Origin: Buxus sempervirens
Taxonomy: Eukaryota; Streptophyta; Magnoliopsida; Buxales; Buxaceae
Assembly (NCBI GenBank): GCA_947561395.2
Contig: OX387183.1
Coordinates: 28,570,853 to 28,634,852, forward strand
DNA: 64,000 nucleotides
Direction: 5' to 3'
The translations under genes were made by a program, and so were the position numbers. The notes below the pieces were generated by a model that was not told the DNA's origin, did not search any database, and worked only from the letters and a program-made list of their open reading frames with translations. Positions 57,470 through 64,000 of this stretch are shown here, one piece after another. Position 1 is the first letter of the stretch; each line of letters begins with the position of its first letter.

Positions 57470-58693
57470 ATGAATTATCTAAGGAAAACCATGTCTCAGA
57501 GAAGCTTAAATACGGGTCAAACAATTAACATAGAGGAAAAAAACTTAATAAATATAGAAAAAGATTTAAACAATTGGACAATTCCTAAGGTTCCAATAGA
57601 CCAAGTTTACAAGAAAGGTAGTTTTAAATTTATTTCAGATTATACAATTAAAACTGTTGAGCAAACAATCTCTCTTTCTAATGAACATGAAAAAATCAAT
57701 CTTTTAAGCAATAAAACATTAGAAAAACATAGGCAAAAATACAATTACTTACACATAGGAATGGTTCAAATAGTAATCAAACCATTAACAAGACAAGGTT
57801 TAAACACTGCAATTTTGCTGTGTTTACGTGACTGTAGACACAATCAATTCAATGATTCTTTATTAGGAATAATAGAATCAAGTCTGTACAATGGTCCAAT
57901 TTATTTTAACTGTTTCCCAGATTTCTCAATATGTCTAACAGATCTAGGAGTCCTTCAATCCTTAGTCTTAAATATTAAATCTACAGGATATGATATGCTC
58001 CCGGGATCACTCCCATTTGCAATCATATATAGGATACATTACAAAGCCATGACAACAATGGCAAATCCATTAGTTAAAATTGCAAGCCCAAAAGGAGAAA
58101 CTCTTCTCCTTCAAACAAATCCTACGGATTCGAATGTCATTGTCCCAAGAACAATCAAATGGAATGAAGTTAATCTTCCTAGGGAATGGAATATCCAATT
58201 AGCTGTCACTCCACCTAAGAAAGAAAATAATAAGTTAGATCATGTAATACAACATGAAGATGGTAGTGTAGAAATCAAGTTTTCCAAATTAAACTTTAGA
58301 AATCCTGAATTAGGACAATCAAGTCAAAATCCTTTAGAAAATAGAATTCCAATCTTTTCTAATCCTAATCCTGAACTAGGACAATCTAGTCATAGAATTC
58401 CATCTTTTTCTAGTCCAAGAAAATCATGCTCGTCAATTCCTTCAACAATAAACTTGTCGGGAATCAAGACACAAGCAAATATAGTAAAACCAACTTACAA
58501 AACCAATGAACCTGATGAAACTGACAAAGAATCTGAGGAACAAAATCTTTCTCCAACCTACTCTCAGATGCAAGATCCGCATCCTAGTATAGAGATGATA
58601 GAAAAACAATTTACAATAGACAAAGATTTTCTAAGAAGAGATTTCTATTCTCAAAACAATAAATCAAAGAGAGATCAATTTTTTAAGAGTTAA
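57470..58693 (+). CDS. Caulimovirid movement protein region (30K superfamily)
   Basis: The conserved core runs from about 57590 to 58250: VYKKGSFKFISDYTIKTVEQ, HIGMVQIVIKPLTRQGLNT, LLCLRDCRHNQFNDSLLGII and SLPFAIIYRIHYKAMTT. This is the viral movement protein family, which lets plant viruses pass through plasmodesmata. The C-terminal third is Ser/Pro/Asn-rich and contains a repeated PELGQSS motif. Recognition is by family pattern, not database search. Confidence 0.8.
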   Translation: MNYLRKTMSQRSLNTGQTINIEEKNLINIEKDLNNWTIPKVPIDQVYKKGSFKFISDYTIKTVEQTISLSNEHEKINLLSNKTLEKHRQKYNYLHIGMVQIVIKPLTRQGLNTAILLCLRDCRHNQFNDSLLGIIESSLYNGPIYFNCFPDFSICLTDLGVLQSLVLNIKSTGYDMLPGSLPFAIIYRIHYKAMTTMANPLVKIASPKGETLLLQTNPTDSNVIVPRTIKWNEVNLPREWNIQLAVTPPKKENNKLDHVIQHEDGSVEIKFSKLNFRNPELGQSSQNPLENRIPIFSNPNPELGQSSHRIPSFSSPRKSCSSIPSTINLSGIKTQANIVKPTYKTNEPDETDKESEEQNLSPTYSQMQDPHPSIEMIEKQFTIDKDFLRRDFYSQNNKSKRDQFFKS

Positions 58694-59189
58694 GATAAAA
58701 AACAAAGAGATCATATTCAAACAAAATGTTATGAGTTTTTAAACTTAATACAATCAAATATGTATTTCTTTGATTGGTTTGACTCTGATCTATCAATCTT
58801 AGAAAAACCGATAACAATTTGGAAAAATACAGAGGAAAAGTCCATAGCATCTGTACATCCTCCCCAAGATCAAATCAAATTTAATATAAAACAAACAGAA
58901 ATAGTTGCTGCCCCTTACAAAGTCAAAAGTAGTGATAAAGATGCAAAAGTAACAAATAAAAGTATAAATAAAATTATTGAACAAAATAATTTTACAAATA
59001 AGTGTTTATTTACAATAGGAAATCAAGTGGATAGAATAGAAACAATAATACAAAAACAAGATATTACAATACCTTCAACATAAAAAAAATACACCAATTT
59101 TCAAACCAATTGAAATACCAAAACAATTAAATAAACAATTAGAAATCAAAGAATTTGATCGTGAAATAGACAATAGATTAAGAGAACTT
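58694..59189 (+). pseudogene. Caulimovirid region between movement and coat proteins
   Basis: Coding-like, Lys/Ile/Asn-rich sequence (about 58760-59083) without a recognisable domain. By position it may be the N-terminal part of the coat-protein precursor. Confidence 0.5.
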
Positions 59190-60270
59190 TTGACAAAAAG
59201 TACAATAATTCCGGATACACAAGAATCTCCAGTTCCACAGGCTCTTCTTAGGATTAGACCAAGAACAAGTAGTCAAGAAAAACATGTTGATACAATTGAA
59301 AAGTCAGAGAATTTAGAAATCAATAAGATGAATTGGAAAAACACTAGGAATTATTATCCTAGACCTAGTTTTCCAGATATGCAATTAGAAGAGAAAAATC
59401 AATTCACCCAAGCCTCATTCCATCCCAATACAATTTATGAATGGAACATAGATGGTAAATTTGAGCACTTAATTATAGAAACATTACAACATATGACAAT
59501 GGTTAGCACAGCTTACAAAATTAAAAAAGAAAATGTGTTCGAACAAGCAATTGCCCAAGCCCTGATAGCTGGATTTACAGGTCAATTAAAACATTGGTGG
59601 GATAATTATCTTACTGATATTGAAAGAGCCAATATTTTAAATTTTGTAAAAATTGATGAAAATGATGAACCAATTAAGACTGAAGATGACCAAGAGATAC
59701 CCAATCCAGTAGAAACTTTAATTTACACAATTATGAAAATGTACATCGGAGATCCATCAAAATTAAAAGACAATTCCTCTGAAATCTTGTTAAATCTTAG
59801 ATGTAGGAAATTACAAGACTTCAAATGGTATAAAGATATGTTTTTGTCCAAAGTCCTATTAAGAGAAGACTGCAGCCAAGCCTTCTGGAAAGAGAAATTC
59901 TTGTCCGGATTGCCTCAGGCATTGTCTGCAAAAATCAAGTCAAAATTAGCAGAACAATATCAAGGATCAATCCCTTATGATAAGTTAACTTATGGAGATT
60001 TAATCTCTACAATCAATTCTGAAGCCTTAGCAATATGTACGGAAATACAATTAAAAAACAAACTTAAAAAGGATAGTTTAACAACAAGAAAAGAATTAGG
60101 AAGTTTTTGTGAACAATTTGGTTTTGAAAAAATTCAAGCACCCTCAGCAAAACCAAAAAGAAGTTACAAGCCATACGAAGCAAAACCACATAAATCTAAG
60201 TATAGAAATGTAAGATCCCAACTTTCTGATCAATCTTTAAGTTATAATTGTAATATTATAACTGATACAG
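59190..60270 (+). pseudogene. Caulimovirid coat-protein-like region, cut by element E
   Basis: ALIAGFTGQLKHWWDNYL, LIYTIMKMYIGDP, LNLRCRKLQDFKWYKDMF and FWKEKFLSGLPQALSAKI form the gag-like capsid core of plant pararetroviruses. A basic Lys/Arg/Ser/Tyr tail follows. The CCHC finger expected after the basic tail is not seen before the element E boundary. Confidence 0.7.
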
Positions 60271-60274
60271 GGTT

Positions 60275-61898
60275 TGTGTTATGAAGGTGATCCTTCAGAG
60301 GCCTATATTGGAATCATAAAGCAGAGTCCTCAAATTAAGGCGGGACCTTAAGCTTGGAGAGAAGACAAGGTTGAAAATTTGAAGAAAATAGTATTTTGAT
60401 TTTATATTTGGGTTGCCAAAGCTAAGAAGAAGGTGATTATAGCTTCAAGGTAAGCAACACCCTTCTAAGAAAACCTTGTTTTAGTTTTCTTGAATTCAAA
60501 ATGAATTTCGGATCTCTGTTGCAAATATGGGATTAATATTATTATATGTTGTTGTTAAATAACTTGCAATTTATTTTAGATGCATGTGACTATAGTAGGT
60601 TTGTAAATTGAGATAAATGTGATATTCTGTTTACATAAGAAATCATTGCCTGAATTTATACATGAAATGTATGGAAGCATGAGGGCATAGGCCCATGATT
60701 TGAAAACGAAATGTAAACCATGGGGCAATGGCCTGGATGATTGTGAACTAGTAGCCCTATAGGCTGTGCTTGAGAAACATAGTTCTGTTGACATGGAAAT
60801 GATTGTGTGAGATACCAAATAAAATGAAAGGCATAAAATTTTAACTTAAGATACGGATCCGTATAACTTAAGTAGGTGTGTTTAAATATAAATGTCATGA
60901 CCTTGGATACTATTGTTTCATCATATGTGGATTCTATTGATGCCGGCTAGAGGCCGATGGTTGTACTGAATTCCAGCACCAAGGGGAATCGGTGGCTGAT
61001 GCCCAAGCTTCATCTGGATGCCCTACGCTAAGGGGAATCGGCGTTAGGATGCCCAATACCAAGGGGAATTGGGTTGGATGCCTAACCTATATGGGAAACC
61101 TATAGAGTTAGATGTGGTCATGACGTTTACAATTAAACCACCTAATTAACTCTATAAATGGAATGAGATTAACATGGTTGTTGTCGCTAAGAGTTAGTAT
61201 ATTCTACTGCTGGTTTTCATTGATTAATGAATGCCCTTGTATGTTTGTGCTAAATATCATGAATGAAAGGCAAAGATGTATATCGGCATTATTACATCAG
61301 TTTTCGATACATTGCTATGCATCATGGAATTGAAAAGATATGGCATGAACTGTGGTTTTCAAAAGCATGCATAGTGTTGCTTACTGGGACCCTTCGTCTC
61401 ATCAAACGTGGTTTATCGGTTTTGTTTTAGATCCATCGACGTCTGGAGCTAATGCTGATAAGGGGAAGGAGAAAGCTTTGGGCTACAGAGAGGAGGATTT
61501 CTTCAGGCCAGCTAGGTCTTCTTAGATAAATGTATATCTTATTTTGGATTTTGTAGATAGAAAGAGAGAAAGAGAGGGAAGTGAGATGCTTAGATGACCC
61601 ACTTTTGTAAAACCATGTGTATAACTTTTAATGGGTTCTTTTGATACCTTTCCCTCATGGTTTATACTTTAAATGCCTCTTTTATAGTTAGTTTAACTGT
61701 ACACATATAGTATATGTTGCACCCACGTTTATCAGGCATTTCTCACACTTGGATATCGTCCATTTTCTAGGCGTTATATACGCCTTTTGTCGAAAAAAAT
61801 AAAGGAAAAACTTTAGCATCAGGTTTATTAGGACCTGGTTAACATCCTTTAGCTGATCTTAGTCCAAAGGGACGAGATGCGGTTATTGGGGTGTTACA
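60275..61898 (+). repeat. Element E 5' LTR
   Basis: It runs from about TGTGTTATGAAGG to GGGGTGTTACA. It contains AAGGGGAATCGG-type sub-repeats at 60980-61085 and a 29-bp palindrome around ATACGGATCCGTAT at 60844-60872. TATA-like candidates are weak. Confidence 0.75.
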
Positions 61899-61902
61899 AT
61901 TT

Positions 61903-61914
61903 TGGTATCAGAGC
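61903..61914 (+). promoter_or_regulatory. Primer-binding site of element E (tRNA-iMet type)
   Basis: TGGTATCAGAGC starts four bases after the LTR end. Confidence 0.9.
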
Positions 61915-62053
61915 GAAAGATCCCTATGAACCTCAACCTAGGATTAGCAGCTTTAGGTTGGGATTGGGTTGAGAGTGCGATAATTAGAACCTTGGACTAT
62001 TTAGGACTTTGCATTTTTGGTTTTGATTGAAATTTTGTAAATTTCAGATTGTG

Positions 62054-63180
62054 ATGGCACCCCGACGGAGGGGTAGACCTTGCCGAGCCGCAGCAGCAGC
62101 TGCGCCTGCTCCTGCTCCTGATATTCCAGCGGGTGAGCCAGTTGAAGTACCAGCTGAGATTCCTGCTGATGTGCCAGTTGCAGCTCCAGGGGATGTTCCC
62201 GTTGCTGCACTTGATGCCCTACTCACACAAAGGCAAATGGGTCAGATTTTACGTGAGTTTGGGGAGATATCTTCTACCCTTAGACAGGCAGTTGCTATGA
62301 ATCAGCAACAGCCACATAACCAGCCCAGAGGTGAGCAAGAACAAAGGGGCAGAGCAAGGGAAATGGATGATCCCATGAGGAGCTTTAGGAGATTGTCTCC
62401 TCCACCTTTTTATGGAAGTCCAGATCCAATGGAAGCTGAAGGTTGGATTAAGCAAATAGAGAAGATCTTTGTTGCTTCTCGATGTCCAGAGGAAGATAAG
62501 GTGACCTTAGCCATGTTTATGTTACGTGGTGATGCGGATTACTGGTGGAGATCTGTACAGAATGAGATGGCTATTACCGGTGTGCCTATTACATGGGCGG
62601 AGTTCAAGCGTAGATTTGATCTACGTTACTTTCCAGAGCATGTAAGGGTGAGGAAAGCAGAGGAGTTTATGAGTATATCTCAGGGAGACATGTCTGTTGC
62701 ACACTACGAGGCAAAGTTTGCAGAGCTTTCACGATTTGCACCTCGGATTGTGGAGACAGAGGAAGACAGGACTAGACACTTTCAACGGGGATTGAGGCCG
62801 GATATTAAAGAAAAGGTTGAGATGTTTTGTTGTACCGTCTTCCACGAGTTAGTGCACAAGGCCACTGTAGCTGAGAGGGCTATAGAGGAGAGAGCTATGG
62901 AGGTGAGAGCGCCGAGAGTGCCACCTCGACTAGCATATAGTCAGCAGAGATTTCCTGCCAGAGATCAGAGGTAGAGGTTCACTCCTAGAGATCAGTGGAG
63001 GTCTAGTGGATCAGGACAGTTTAGGGGAGGTTTCCAGGCAGGGCAGAATCAGAGGCCAGTGACTGCCAGCTGTCCTAGGTGTGGTAGGTCTCATATACCA
63101 GGGCCGTGTTTTGCACCGGCAGGAGCTTGCTATAGGTGTGGTCAGCATGGCCATAGGATTGCTGACTGCCCACATCCTGC
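62054..63180 (+). pseudogene. Element E gag region with zinc fingers
   Basis: An Ala/Pro-rich start (MAPRRRGRPCRAAAA) leads into the gag capsid domain: PPPFYGSPDPMEAEGWI, MLRGDADYWWRSV, and FKRRFDLRYFPEHVR..EEF. Zinc fingers CPRCGRSHIPGPC and CYRCGQHGHRIADC follow near 63070-63175. The first finger is variant; the second is a classic CCHC knuckle. Confidence 0.88.
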
Positions 63181-63439
63181 TCAATACCAGTCATTGCAGT
63201 CACGACCATATCAGTCAGAGGCATTGCCTACTGCAGACACACCGAGATATCAACGGCCACATCCTTATAGAGGAAGTCATGGAGGCCAGAGGTAGCAAGG
63301 CAGACCAGTAGGCGGAAGTAGAGCATCCCGATTAGAGCAGAGGACCCAGACTGCACCATTACAACCACAGCATCTTCAGGCCAGAGCTTATGCTGTAGCA
63401 CCTTCTGAACAGTCTGTAGCTGATGTACCATCAGTGGTT

Positions 63440-63770
63440 GGAGGTACTATATTTATTTCTGGTCATTCTGCTTTGAGGTTGTTTGATTCAGGAGCTACTC
63501 ACTCCTTTATTACTCCTAAATGTGCATGCCATGCTGGGTTATTTCCGTCTGTTATGGAATTTTCATTGACTGTTAGTACTCCTTTGGGAAAGAATAGCAG
63601 TGTAGAAACAGTGTTTAAAGACTGCATGATTAGACTGGGAAGATTAGAATTACCCGGAGATTTGATTAGTCTGAATATCAGTGGGTATGATGTGATATTA
63701 GGCATGGATTGGTTGTCTAAGCACCGTGTGACCATTGATTGCTTTCAAAAGTCAATTACAGTCAATAGTC
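63440..63770 (+). pseudogene. Element E aspartic protease region
   Basis: GHSALRLFDSGATHSFI carries the usual D-S-G active site, and VILGMDWLSKHRVTIDC is the second block. This contrasts with the D-N-G site of the two Tat-type elements. Confidence 0.85.
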
Positions 63771-63879
63771 CTGGTGGACCAATTCAATGTTTTATGAGTC
63801 AAGGGTTGAATACCCGGATCAGTCTTGTTGCTTCTATGGAAGCTGAGACAGAAGAGAGCAGTAAGTTGACTCTCGATGA

Positions 63880-64000
63880 TGTGCCAGTGGCTAGGGATTA
63901 TCCGGATGTATTTCTGGATGATTTGCCTGGTTTACCACCAAGAAGAGAAGTTGAATTTAGGATTCAACTTGCACCTGGTACACAACCAATTTCTAGACAG
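63880..64000 (+). pseudogene. Element E RT region, start only
   Basis: DYPDVFLDDLPGLPPRREVEFRI is the standard lead-in to chromovirus RT. The rest lies beyond the window. Confidence 0.85.

Larger units (their letters stand above)
57248..60274 (+). mobile_element. Endogenous caulimovirid (plant pararetrovirus) fragment
   Basis: From left to right: a degenerate initiator-Met primer-binding site (TAGTATCAGAGCC, 57248-57260), a leader, a movement protein region, a short unassigned coding region, and a coat-protein-like region. AT-rich composition and gene order fit Caulimoviridae. The absence of LTRs and the presence of a 30K-type movement protein separate it from LTR elements. Genus is unresolved (Petuvirus- or Florendovirus-like). 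It is cut on the right by element E; protease, RT and RNase H parts are not in the window. What remains is broken, with a small number of breaks. Confidence 0.82.
60275..64000 (+). mobile_element. Element E: Tekay-like chromovirus (Ty3/Gypsy), truncated by the window end
   Basis: A 5' LTR of about 1.62 kb ends GGGGTGTTACA at 61898. A tRNA-iMet primer-binding site follows, then gag, two CCHC-type fingers, protease and the start of RT. Motifs (LFDSGATHSFI, GMDWLSKHRVTIDC) and layout fit the Tekay/Del clade. The left LTR end is approximate (60275-60277) because the 3' LTR and TSD lie outside. The visible coding part has a few breaks. Confidence 0.85.

Noticed and set aside
57248-60274. Reading the movement/coat region as another LTR retrotransposon
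   Set aside because: No LTR of its own is found, a 30K-type movement protein is present, and the order fits a pararetrovirus.

Overview
The window is nuclear DNA from a flowering plant with a repeat-rich genome; I cannot name the species. The evidence is an intron-split host gene with GT..AG boundaries, plant Ty3/Gypsy lineages (two Tat/Ogre-type elements and a Tekay-like chromovirus), a hAT MITE, a short-LTR element and an endogenous plant pararetrovirus. I recognise only one host gene. Nothing bacterial, no tRNA or rRNA gene and no CRISPR array was seen.

Layout: 461-3473 is a solo LTR with a perfect 5-bp target-site duplication (TSD). 3474-6530 is AT-rich, decayed, virus-like DNA. 6809-7028 is a CA/TA/TG microsatellite. 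7385-10706 holds the last seven exons of a NOP2/NSUN-type 25S rRNA cytosine-C5 methyltransferase gene on the + strand, with one apparent 1-bp shift in the penultimate exon. 11780-12610 is a foldback-like element and 12952-13436 is a hAT MITE with a perfect 8-bp TSD.

From 13591 to 56125 there is a nest. A short-LTR element (D) was split by an Ogre-type element (B, 13680-54836, TSD CAAAG). B was itself split by a Tat-type element in the opposite orientation (A, 17519-33461, TSD AATCC) and by a solo LTR (C, 40300-43178). Removing A and C leaves B at about 22 kb. The short-LTR copy at 56038-56125 shows what the B target looked like before insertion. 56520-57247 is a MITE-like edge followed by a TA-rich tract. 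57248-60274 is an endogenous caulimovirid (movement and coat protein regions), cut by a Tekay-like element (E) that runs off the window end.

The most unusual signal is a set of regularly spaced short palindromes in the LTRs and leaders. Element B has nine palindromes of about 23 bp (TATCCGGCC-N5-GGCCGGATA) in two clusters, with a period of exactly 39 bp inside each run. Element A has palindromes of 21 bp (GCCCGTA-N7-TACGGGC) at about 28 bp, in its LTR and again in its leader, plus 27 copies of a TCTGAAA-N9-TTTCAGA unit. Solo LTR C has AACCGT-N9-ACGGTT palindromes, and the solo LTR at 461 has TGTTC-N6-GAACA at 30-31 bp. Arm sequences are family-specific while the layout is shared, and the bases between units are not conserved. 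This suggests arrays of binding sites or RNA hairpins.
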